Assembly: GCA_947579665.1 (NCBI GenBank) | Contig: OX388347.1 | Coordinates: 19,646,562-19,710,561, forward strand | Reading direction: 5' to 3' | Length of the DNA: 64,000 bases | DNA from: Sympetrum striolatum | Taxonomy: Eukaryota; Arthropoda; Insecta; Odonata; Libellulidae | Shown: piece after piece, positions 12,000 through 23,700 of the stretch | How positions within the stretch are numbered: the first letter of the stretch is position 1 | How the letters are laid out: every line of letters begins with the position of its first letter | Made by a program: the position numbers and the translations under genes | The notes under the pieces: generated by a model | What the model was told of the DNA's origin: nothing | Databases searched by the model: none | What the model saw: only the letters and a program-made list of their open reading frames with translations

Positions 12000-14430
12000 T
12001 CTATACCTCGTAAACTAACGTTAGCAGCCAATAGTGTCGTCTTAAATATTTATTTCTCAAATAATATCGCTAGCTAAGCAATTAAACTTGTGGAACTGTT
12101 TTTCTACATAATAGTTTTGGGATAGAAAGTTGCATTATTGAAAATTTATATATATATGAATGCTTTTGTTGAGTCATTTTAGTTGAAGGAACAAATTTCT
12201 TCGAACTTTTGAAGGTAATAATGCTTTAATTAACTAATATAGAGGCCAAGGGAAATTATTTGAGTTTTGAAGAGAATAAAAAAATAACACGAGTTTGAAA
12301 CAAATATTGCATTACAGACAGATTTTTGAAGTCGGATATAAAGTGAATTCTGCATCTTTCTTATTTCTAGAAGTGCCAAATGATAAAAGCACCCTTGTTA
12401 AGTATACTCGATAAGTACCATTGCTATGTCATTTGTTCTAGATAAAAGTTCTAATAAAAGTTATCCTCCAGTATTTGTCGTTTTTCTGACCAAGTTACCC
12501 TCACATTTACAAGGTGGAGATAGTTACTGTTTGCGCAGATACAATGATTACATGAGGATGAATTCTACCAATTTTACCTTTTATGGAATATAGCTATTAT
12601 AATTTAGTTAAAAGATACAAGAGCCTGGAGGAAATACTTATCCGTTTTTTAATGCTATCTACGAACACGGAATTCGGCGTATGTTCGTAGGTTTAGAAAG
12701 AGTTTGCGCTCAAGGCAATGCCATTTTCTGAAATGGATGTTTCAAATCCAGCCGAAAGCTTTTTTGAATTCGTCGAAAATGTGTGAATATTCGTGATATA
12801 GCGTTTTTATTATGCGTGAATTAGGGAATAGGCGTGAATTCTCCGCTTAGATGTGCGATTCCTCTTCCGGGAAAACTGCCAAGTAGATCGCGAATTAGAA
12901 AAAGTTCGCGAAAAGCTCGAGGATGGCCTGGCTATCGCTCTTCCGTAGAACGATGTTTTGGTCAGCGTTTAGCTTTTTGTCTTGTATATTTGAAATGGCA
13001 TACCAGGAGGATAAAAAATCTCTTTGGAAATTTATCGTATATTTGCTAATAGTGCTCCTGCTGTAATAAATGGGAAAATTTTACTTATTTAATCGGAAAG
13101 GTGAAATATTTAAAATTTACAAATTGCGCTTTGATAATAAAAAGTTTAGCATGTACCTATAAAGGAATTAAGTTCTTATCTTTAAGTATAAAGGAATAAT
13201 CCGTTCTTACTCGTTACCTCATTTCAATCACACACGAACCAAGTTTCGATGCTCAGCGCAACAAAATATAAAAAAATATAAACATAAAGACATGCCATAA
13301 AATTCTAATTCATTTAGTATTAGAAATAATAGAAAATTGAAAAGTTTACGTTTTAATCCTCTTTTATGGAATGGTACCTCCAAGTTAAGGCCGGAATATT
13401 GGATTTTTTTCTAGTAATTGACTTTTAATTAAAGAAATAAAAATTAAATAATACAGCTAAATAATGACTGGTGCACATACGCGGTGTAATATTGAAAAAG
13501 AACTAAAATAACCTCAAGTTAGATAGAAGTAAGCATGGTATTGTGTTAAAGAAGGCGATGAAACCGGCAACTCCGAAGCATTGATCACACATCGAACCAA
13601 GTCAACACAGAAGTCTTAATTGTTACAGAGTGGTGAAAGACTTCTTAATACGATTGTTTATTCGAGGTCATTCGTACGTCAATCTATTGAAATAGGAGCG
13701 TCTTAGATGTCTCTGCAGAAAGAAAATAGTTCGTGGTAAGGTTTCCGCGAGACCTGGTTCTCACCATCGATGTCCACTACCCCACTTCTGAATCGGCTAA
13801 AATCCTAGCAAGAAGTCAGCAAAAATATGCTGTATTTTCCGCATAACAATTTCATGTCAGTGTCCTCGTGTCTGTCTGGTTCTTCTAACGCCAGTATTGT
13901 TCACGGAAAGTGCTTCGTCGTGATTTTTGACAAAGCTGGTAAATAAGGGCAATTTTAAGGGTAGAAAATGAATATTCCTTGTATATAAATATATTTTGAA
14001 AATCAGTTCCTACTTAAATCAATTATGATCGGAAAGATGTTGCCTTTCTCATTAATCTTGTTTAATATTATAGTCTGCTTGGTATTTTGAATCAGTCTTC
14101 TCAAACTTTTAGCTTTAGTTTTAATTTTAGTTTTATAACGATCTACCAATCTTCCCATAATTAAATAAACAAACAAAATAATATATTGCTATAGAATTAG
14201 CAAATTAAAAAAAATATTGCATTTTATTTTAATTACAATAAATTTTCATTGAAATCTGTTCATAGAAATTTTCAGAATATCCGCTTATAGCAGTGTCTGA
14301 GCTGTCATCCTATTGCAAAGTGGTTTTCCAATTTCTAAGTCGACCCATTTTAGCCTATTTGAGCATATCATGACCTTTTTGCATTTACCTCTTTCATGAC
14401 GTGACTTGTGTGGTTAACCTCATTTACATC
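12000..14430. other. intergenic, no gene seen
   Basis: AT-rich DNA without recognisable exons, RNA genes or transposon ends. A 71-codon + frame at 12834-13049 has no protein pattern that I recognise. Confidence 0.5.
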
Positions 14431-14437
14431 ACTTCAT

Positions 14438-14700
14438 CGAATTGCCTTGGGTGGCGTACGGAGAGAATTCGAGAAGTACTTAAGGGGGGAAAAAGACCTA
14501 CAAAAACCTATGGTGAATGAAATCCTGAAGAGAAGGAACGTATGTGGTGTGGGATGAAAGGGAATAAACCTGTATGTAAAGCGTATGAATGTTGCTGTAG
14601 AGAAAGAGATATGCGATGATAGGAAAGAATGGAGTGAATAGATGAAGCTATTAGCATGCTCGCCCTGAGAGGGAATTGCTTTATTGTTATTCATCTATTG
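14438..14700 (+). mobile_element. decayed LINE-like 3' tail
   Basis: The + strand reads as a basic, E/K-rich segment (REFEKYLRGEKDLQKP, then VEKEICDDRKEWSE) with an in-frame TGA and TAG. The closing DRKEW pattern resembles the extreme C-terminus of many insect LINE ORF2 proteins. The purine bias matches the other two LINE tails in the window. An 86-codon frame on the opposite strand is most likely its shadow. Confidence 0.4.
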
Positions 14701-15188
14701 AACTGCCTTTAGAATTTACTCGCGTGTGGCACTCCGAAGTTATAGTCACCGTGAGTCGGAAAATGCTGTTAAGATGGCGAGGCTTTTGTACAGATTCCGA
14801 AGAACACCTGATATCCCCTTCGTCGAAGAATTTGAATCTCATCTTTGGTAAGTGACGGAGGATGAGGTTGTGCTTTGTAGCAAAAATTAAACGCTGCAGG
14901 CGTTCCTCTGGGTCTCAAGGTGGAGTGGCCCTGAGCCTCAGGGCCTTGAGATTTTTGTAGAATGCACCCTCTGGAGGAATATCCATGTCTTGGTCGGTTA
15001 ATATTGAAAATAGGTTAATGGGAATTAAGTTGATAGATGTCAGCATGGTTTCGATAGCATCTGTGGGGGTGAATTCTGCGTTATGGGACCCCCTGGTACC
15101 TGTTCTGGCCTCTGGAGGGTCGTTTTTGACCCTTCTTCGGCCTTGGTTCCAGCGATTTGTTGGGGCGGCGGGGGTGTCAGACACGAAC
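14687..15188 (-). pseudogene. interrupted ORF or terminal exon, unknown product
   Basis: On the minus strand a frame runs from a plausible acceptor (TATCTTTCGTGCAG, exon start 15188) for about 91 codons to a TGA at 14915-14917. It then stays open in the same frame for another 75 codons to a TAA at 14687-14689. The first part is hydrophilic (PTNRWNQGRRRVKNDPPEAR, later DMDIPPEGAFYKNLKALRL). The second is basic (DPEERLQRLIFATKHNLIL, HLPKMRFKFFDEGD). An AATAAA lies at 14680-14685. It could be a pseudogenised or transposon-derived ORF with one nonsense change, or a genuine last exon ending at the first stop. I do not recognise the family. Confidence 0.4.
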
Positions 15189-15199
15189 CTGCACGAAAG

Positions 15200-18100
15200 A
15201 TATCAAGTACGTGCGATTAAAGTTATTATTCAGAAGGCGATATTTTTATTACACGAGCCTGATTGTACTTGACATATCTCACTGCAGGATTGAGAAGGTC
15301 GAAGATAAGAATTATTTCTGCCTTGCTTTATAAGAATGAGTGTAAATTTAAAATACAAATCGGTTGCAAATAATATTTGAATTATAACTGCAATATTTTG
15401 CTGCCAACCGCTCGTGTTAGTTAAATTGTATTACTACAATTATGCATTTTCGTTGATAAACAATTTGTCTATATACATTACAATCAGATTCGGTTTCAGT
15501 TTCTATCTAAAATTGCTCTTATTAAGTTATTGTTAGTCTCAGATTCCATATGTTAACCTCTCGTGCAAGTCAGAATTGAATTTTAACTCTTGATATACTT
15601 TTATCCTCACGCGCATAATCTTCGCGGAATCTGGCGAGACATTGTGAAAATCCATTATGGAAAGAATCTTAGGAAATTGTACTTAATTAAATCTTGTGGA
15701 AAAATTACAATTTCCCAAGATTCTTCCCTCTGATTCAGTTTAATTGGATATTTAAATAAGTTTTGTCGTTTTCCCTTTCGCATTTTAACGTCGAAATTAT
15801 ATTCTAGTACTATTTATGAAGTTATATAATGGCTCTCCACATTTCATGACTTAGTTTTATTACTACAGTAAGGTCAATCTAGATGGTTTATGAGGAGCGT
15901 ACTCGGTTCATGCATTTAAATTAGGCCCAATCCACAATAAGTTCCTAATTGTTGGTTTTATTTTGATATTAATCTGTAGCTATTCAACGCGCAGATTGTG
16001 TGAGTATTGTATTGACTAAACGGAAACGAGACCAAGTTAGAAAGGGGAATTTCCCACGCCGGTCTAAATGGTCCTTAAGCAGGTAGGTCGTTAAATGTGC
16101 CTGTAATGATTTTTTTGAGTGTTTAAAAGTCGTCGAATTTTGGGCCAAGGTACAGGAAAAGCAGTTCAAACTTTAATACGGAAGGCCTTCTTCAATAAAG
16201 GATCTCATATTTCATTTCCAGTAAAATATATCCGTTTTCTGCTCTCACGGTACTTTCAACTTTAATATTTGTCTAGAAAGGTAAAAATGAGTATGATGTC
16301 AGCGGCGTGATGTCAGTGAAATTCTATTCATTTTCATGAGCTTTTAGATACTATGTGATTAAAAACTCAAGGTTTTCTTGCTCAACATTGTGGAACGAAA
16401 TCTAAATAAATAAATCATCCTTAAATCCATCCATATTCCAAGTCCTTCGTAGGTCTCCACATATTTATCTATATTTTTATTAATAACTAAATTTATCTAT
16501 ATTTTTAAATATTAATTTAAATTTGTAGAAAAAACGGAGGACTTTGGATGATTTATTTATTTACTATGTGCTTGTTTCATTGAGAGAGGAATTCGGGCTT
16601 TGTCTATCTATTCAAACTCTCAACTGTGCGTAACTTACTTCCTGCTTCCAAATCTTTTGGTGTTCAACAGCCGATGCATCTTCATTTCGACCCGTATTGA
16701 TTGATTTTTTTCTTATCGGTTGCATTATCTGATAATCTTTTCCTATTTTGGACAGGTCGTTATGGTACTAATTCAAACCTTTGATAATTTATTCCTGCCT
16801 GTCCTATTCTTAGTTCTTATTTCAGTAACGTTATAGTTCACTTGTCATGTTTCAGATGTTATACCACCAAAATTACGCTAACATATATCGATTATATTCA
16901 TGTAGGGCATTTCTAATGTTCCTAATTAAGGAAAGTTTTCAGAAAAACATTTTTACAAATTACAAGATTGGTTTATTGTATCTCAGAATAAATTAATGAA
17001 GATAACGTGTATTTAGAGTACATTTGAGAATATCCGTAGGTTAGGTAAAATATGGTCCTGTTAGAAAAACTGCGTTCTCAACCTTCTGCTGCAGAATTCG
17101 CTATGCTCGGACAGACCTAAGCTCGAAATCGCTTATAAACGGCCTGGACCAGAAATTTCGACCCAAACAACTTTAATTGGTACCCTCCCTGACCGAGGCT
17201 CTTTTTGCCTAGTGTGTCACTGGTTCAAGTTCATCGACCTTTTCTGTCGGACTCTGCGGTCATAAATAAGTGCTGTGTCGGTAGAAGTGGATTGGTCTGC
17301 TCGAAGATTATGGTCCATTCATATGGGTAGGGCAATTGGGTTTGGATAGTATTCTTATGATTTATTTTTCCTTAATATATCAGCGCCTTCATCTCCAATA
17401 TTTCCGTTTCTCATCTCCTGCTTTCGTTTCATCGCGTAGGCTTGCTGTTGAATTTTAAACCATATGCCGCTTGATTTATTCTATGGTGAAGTTATTCAAG
17501 TCTGGTATACGTCGCGCTGAAATGAATCTCGTATCAAGTTAAATTCTTCGTTCATATCGTGGTATTTCGCCGCTGGCGTGAATTACGAAGAAAGATTTGA
17601 AAATTTTAAAGTGTACCGGAATCGACGTTTTTTCTTTTATGTATTTAAATCAGACTCGAACGCCAATTTACTTATGCTCTCGATTACCAATATATCGAGA
17701 AATAATTTCACGGACTCTGATATAATATGATAGGTATGGGAAGTCAAATTTTTAAACATTGTCTCCTTAATGTTTTTTTTTTCAGTTGTCGTCTGTACTC
17801 GTTCAAGGTACGGAATGCCCCCCAAAATGGAGTACGTGACTTTGTTGACGTTTTAGACTTTTTTTTTAACAAAAAGAGAGATTACGAATGAACGATAATT
17901 TTAGTGACAGAGCGATACGTTATCAGCCGATTGTGCGCTTTAGTTTGGGGTTCAGAGTACTGTTTTATCGATAAAGATTTGTTTCATCAACAGGGAGAAA
18001 ATAAAACAGGCGATTATACGATGTCGTTATACCAGTCATTATTTTGAATTTCTGTATCAACAAACCGTTTAGTAACGGAAGTTGCAAGAATTATTGTGTA

Positions 18101-20449
18101 ATGAATACTTTGTTGCAGAAGATTATAAACTAATTTCTGGAAGTTGATGGATTAGCCAAATGATTTCGATATTCAAAGTAACGATAGTCTTCCTTATATT
18201 TCATTTGCTGATTAATTTAATCTTTTCGAATATCTGTTTTGTTTGAGATTACGGTGGATTCAAGAGAGTGCTATCGCCCATTACGGAAAGCCATGGGAAA
18301 AATTGCTCTTATTAGTTGTACTCTTTCTAGTTGCTTTTATTTATTTCTTTTCTTTTCTGCTTTACCTTCATTTCTATTTGTTGATTTTTTCGGTAGCTCT
18401 TCTTTCAGTAACTTTTATTCGTTTCTTTTCTGACAGAGTATAGGTCTATACAAGCGCAAATTATATTTCTCCGAGTATGATTTGAAGTTTCTTTATCCAC
18501 CGCAGAAAAGTCGCCACTATTGTATTTAGTTTGCGATACGTACAACAGGTAGTTAATATGACTGTAATTGTTTCTCTCTAACTCTGCAGTACTAAAAGCG
18601 TAATCGAGAAGTGTCTTTCTTCCTTAACCGGTCTCCCTGTCAACCGATCCACCAGCATCATCGTGTCAATGCCAATTAATCTCTTCCAGTGCGTGCGTGT
18701 GTGAAGTCAAAACTCAGAGATTAGTGTTATGGGAGTCTGTGTGAGGATATCGTCCTTCGGGATCTTACGGTCCGGAGACAGTGGATGCGTTCTCCCTTCG
18801 CTGCACGTGGCGTTCTGTAAAAACTTTTATCTCGAATTGTCAGATCCTCGGAAGGTCTGCTTCGAGAGTATGCATTGGCGCTCTGTAAGTCGCCCATCGA
18901 GGAGTGGCAACGAGTGGCAACTCCTAGCGATGAAATAGTAATTTTAGAGTATTTTCAGCGTAAGTGAAGGGGTTTTAAATCGATTTTTTAGTAGCATCCA
19001 TCTCGTACTCATTTATTCGATCTAGAAAGTTGGTGTCGTAATTGTCTAGAAATAAAGTAGGAAAAGCTGTTTTTAAGGACGCCATTGCTGTTAAATGGGA
19101 TCTTACCTCGTTTACTTAATGGAACCCTATCGATTTAGTGAAAAGGCATGAAGGTTTGTTTCGAAACTCTATGACTGCTATACATGTTGTAGATATCTTA
19201 GGGAAATTAAACGAGTGAAATGAATTTGGTGCCCTTTCCTTTCATTTTAGCGGAGATTTACTCCGATATGTTTGTGTAGTGAAGCGATCTGTAGATTTTG
19301 CAGGAAAATATATTGTATCAATAATGTATCCAAAAATTATAATGGAGAAACTGTGAATTGGAGTAAAAACTGTAATCCGGTAACTTCCGATAACAAGTCA
19401 AAAGAAATTAAACACATTTATCTGATACGGTTATACTTACCTCGATATCGATCACATTTTACAATTAATTTATGCATTACTATCTTCGTAGCTGCTCCAT
19501 TGGTGAAGTTTCAGGCATTAATTATGGTAATTCCCTTCCATTAATTCTGTCTTTCACCATTTACCTGTCTAACTCGGCTCACGTTTTGTCTAAGAAGGTT
19601 AACTTACCATGCTATTTGCATTGAATTCATGAAATGGGAAAATGGCTGGGGTATTTCAAGAATTTTAAGGAGGCTCGTCACGCGATTGTCTTATTTCCGA
19701 GGAAAATGGATTACCCGACGGAAATTAATGCTTTGAATGGAGAGATGAACGAGCGAGTATCAGGTCTGAATTTCCATTGCGGTCAGCGTTGGGAGGGGAA
19801 CTTATCTTTCTTGTTTGAATGCAAGTTTCCAAATTCGTTCGAAATTCAGTCTCCAGACGTGCCAGAGAAAGGAACGTACGGAAACTTCAGTTTAAACTTT
19901 GTGCTTGTGCGGGACGCAGAATTTCACAGCCACTTTTGCTGAAGGTTTCCATGCGACAAGGATCCAGGTGCTGCAACATTGTTGTATTGCCAGGAGTAAT
20001 TGCAAAATCTGAATTTCTAAGACTCAGGAGATTTTGGTGTTATTAACTGAGGATTTAATCTAATTCTGTGTAATTCAACATTGCTACTAAAACGGATCGT
20101 TATTGTCTTATTAAGTGTATTCGTAATAGAGATCTCATAGAGTTAAGTAAAAACTTTGTTTTGAAAGAGTTGTTATAACGACGTTTTATGCTCATTTTTT
20201 CTTTAAGTCACATGTATTTCAAACTCGAAATAATTTTTCCAAGAGGTATTTATACCGTATTTTGCTGATTTCTATATCAGGAGCTCATCCAACTAAGAAA
20301 TAGAACCTCATTCTCTAGGAAAATCTCCCTGGTCCTCTCTTGTGCCACTTTAAAAAAGCGTGTGCTATTTCGTGGTCCACTGTGGCCTAGAATCTCTTGT
20401 CAATCTTACGGTTTTGGGATGAAGCTGTGGGAGGCTCCGAAATGCCTGC
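15200..20449. other. intergenic, no gene seen
   Basis: AT-rich sequence with near-normal CpG and no supported exon. A slightly GC-richer stretch at 18.6-18.9 kb contains CCAGTGCGTGCGTGTGTG, which loosely resembles an arthropod initiator and 5' leader, but no coding exon follows. A 102-codon + frame at 19634-19942 starts with ATG but has no recognisable domain and is listed as rejected. Confidence 0.5.
16403..16563. repeat. inverted repeat, ~18-bp arms
   Basis: TAAATAAATAAATCATCC at 16403-16420 is mirrored by GGATGATTTATTTATTTA at 16546-16563. An adjacent AAGTCCTTCG / GGAGGACTTT pairing lies further inside. The interior contains a local direct repeat of ATTTATCTATATTTTTA. It may be a small MITE remnant, although the AT-rich arms make chance more likely than for the other inverted repeats. 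Confidence 0.45.
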
Positions 20450-20770
20450 ATTTAGAGCAGGGGTCCCCCGAATTTTGTGAGGCGGGCCACGTACGAGAAT
20501 GGGAAGCGCTAGGCAGGTCAGATCTAAAGCAGCATTTAGTTATTTTATTTTGAGTTATTTATATCCTGAAGGGAACTTATAGGTTTCATATGCAAGATTA
20601 TGTAAAATTAAATGTAACAAAGGTATTCGTTAATAACTCAATGGGAATGTAAAGGGTATCATTATGAGGATGCCATTAGTATGATATTCAATTTTCTCGT
20701 GGGTCGCATAAAAACTTTTTGGGGTCGGATCTAGCCTGCGGGCTATAGTTTGGGGACCACTGATTAAGAG
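20450..20770. mobile_element. hAT-type MITE with 8-bp target duplication
   Basis: The element spans 20458-20762 (305 bp). It begins CAGGGGTCCCCCGA and ends TTTGGGGACCACTG, imperfect terminal inverted repeats of the classic hAT CAGxGGTCCCC type. Flanking octamers ATTTAGAG (20450-20457) and ATTAAGAG (20763-20770) match at 7 of 8 positions, as expected for an 8-bp hAT duplication. Subterminal GGGCCAC and GGGTCGCATAAAAA tracts are also typical. It carries no transposase, so it is non-autonomous and depends on an enzyme encoded elsewhere. Confidence 0.85.
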
Positions 20771-23700
20771 GAAAAGATACTGATCTGGGCAGGAAATCGA
20801 AGCACACTGTTGCTCTTGTGTGGGCCTTATATCATCCGAATGAAGAGTCGTATGTTAACAAATCGATTTGTAGCTTTCTCGAGTGGACGATTGGGCAGTC
20901 AGCTTCAGAGGTTGAGTGTGACACATTCATGGTGTGCGCTACCTACCATAAGCTGGAAAACGTTGTAAATAGGTTTATACTTAGCAGTTCTCAAATATTT
21001 CGTTTATGGCCTCTTGTCTCCTTACCACCATTCACAGTGTATTGAAGTTTTTATCCGTAATTATAAATATGAGGAAAGAGATTGTGCATGTAAATACCAA
21101 TGCTCTCCACGATGTGATAAACCGATGCTTCCTTGCTACCTGAAACTGAGGAGTGAGTATTTCATTTATGTTGAAAGGGGATAGAAAACAGTATAACCTT
21201 GGATAAGTTGCTCTCTAAATTCGTCCCCTTAGATTATCAGGGCAGGATTTGGGAATCAGAGCTCTACAGCATAGTTAAAAATATGGAATAATGATTTAAT
21301 AAATGCTTGTTAAATATATGGAAGAAATAATGTTGGTGAACTGTGGCAAGAAATAGGATACACTGTAAGAGAGCAATGCTTTAACTATTTACCCAATAGA
21401 AATAGTGTAATACTCAAATAAAAGCGAAATTACTTCTTGTCATTGTATTCGTAGTGGATTAAATCAGTAAATGTTATCAAAGCTATGAAATATGGCGAGA
21501 TAAGTATTAGAAATAGTATTATGCCAGACTTACGTAAGCTACAGCATGGGGAATCATGAAACGTGTAACGATCTTTCATTACTGGAATTACTTCATCAAT
21601 AATTGCTCATATAATGTATAATACTAATCGATGCCATAAGTAAATAGGGCACTGTAACCTTTTATTGTCTTCATCGAGGAAAGGCATCTCTAGGCGGTTT
21701 TTTCGTCGGATTAGTATCCGAGAGTATTCGGAAAAACTAGAACCTGACGCTGAATTTCCCATTTCCCCGTAGTTTATGGTAAGCTATACTCACGACGAGT
21801 GAGTGAACTTTTTGTTCGGAAAATGTCATGGGAAGGATTGAATGCGTGGTTTCTCCTAGGGAAGATTCAAAAAAAGGAAGGGAAGTTGGCTCAACGAGAT
21901 TCGTCTATATCAGCGGTCGTTATATTCTCGTCGAATATGAAGTAAATTGCTTCGTGAAATCGTAAGATTGGTATAGACATTCCTGGCTTTTAATCTCTCC
22001 TTTTGATTAAGATTTCTCATTAAACTTTCACGCCGAAATTCGTGATTTTCTCGCAATATTAAAGATGAGACTTCGTTTGATCTTAAAGAATGATAAGCGT
22101 CTTAAATACTATAGATTAAATACCATCACTAGGATCAATAATAAAATCTCGTACCATTTTCTCGTAAGGGTAAGGATTGTTTAACTAGGAACTTCCTTAT
22201 TTTCAGCTTAATGGAATCTTATCATTTAATATTGCCAACTTGCTTACCGATAATATGAAACTGTATGATCTGTTTTCAATTCATCAAAGTTTAATCAACC
22301 GAGCATTGTCTTTTTCATGCTGTCCATTTGATGCAAATTTCGTAGCGTTGCAAATATCATTGTCTCTAATGGAAGTTAGACTCTTCAAATCCTCTCAGAA
22401 ATTCCCTCTATTCTTCCCGTCGATTATTTCGTGAGGAAGGAATTAAGTCCGTCTTCGCAGAAATTAGTTTTTCGATAGTAATAAGAAGGCCGTGGCTCGT
22501 TGCCAAATAACTTTTCATCGTTTCCTCAACGGTTTAATTTGGAGATAATCCACCAGATGGATCAATCCGATCCTTCCTCGCACTTTCTCTTCGCCTACGC
22601 TCGCAACTGCTTTTCAGCCCTCATTTCATCGCCTTGCGTTACCCACTTCTACGATTTACTGACCATATGTTCTACCCGCATATGAGTGAATGGGCGTTTA
22701 AAATAATCTTTTAACGTCTTAATTAATATCAGATTGGCGATTTTACTTTAAATTTGAAACTCGCTTGCGGGAGTGAACACATCGTCTACATTAGAATTCG
22801 GATATTTTCGCGTGTAGTTCGCGTAGAAATTAATTTTTTTGGGATAATTCCTAGCATTTCTTTGCCGCGAGTTGTCCCGCGATATTTAATCGGTGTAAAT
22901 AGCATAGGGGACGCATGTTGTCCTTCAATAAATGAACTCAGATTTTGAGGAAGTTTAACTCTAGTTTTGATTTTATTTCTTCAAGCGATTCCCATTCCAT
23001 GTTAGGAAGCATCTTGGTAACGTACGCACACACCTGGCCAAAATTAACGCACCACCGGTCGTTAAAATCGCTAGGGAGGTGCTGCGTTAATTTTGGCCTG
23101 GACTGTACCTATGATGATATTTCTACTCTGAATGTGTTGGTCTTTCTATTGCGTCTATAAGCACGTTGTCTGTCATTCTCGTACGTTAGTAATTATCTAT
23201 CCCCACGATTGATTGATCATTTTCCTAATTCTTTTGGTATAGTGTAATAATTTTTTGGCTTACCTTTTGGTATTTTTAGTTTTTTTGTTGCAAATATATT
23301 TTCCAGCTCTTTCTTCCTATACATTTTGCTCCTTTTTCTCGTCCCTTTTTCATATCGTGGTTTCTTGTTAAGGGAATATTTTACACCGATCTGAATGGAC
23401 CTTCCGTTTCATTCTTAGCTACATTTTGCTCCACTAGTTAACTGTTGGGTTTATTTTCTTTTCCATCACTTTTTTTAAGTACGCACAAGGTGATTGAAGG
23501 ACCACTTAATCTCAGTTTCTCTCAAAACATTACTTTGTTTGTTAAAGGATATTTGTGAAGATTTCTCGAATTGAACTTGTTTTGAATCCGATCGGTTATC
23601 TTTGACGTGGTTTTTGACGATTTTTGTTATTTTCCCCAGTTAACGAAGATCTCCATTTAAAAACCGTACTTGATCGCAATAAGTTGGTGTTTAAGTATGC

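Noticed and set aside
19634..19942. 102-codon ATG-started + frame
   Set aside because: No recognisable domain, no promoter or polyadenylation context; could be chance in 64 kb.
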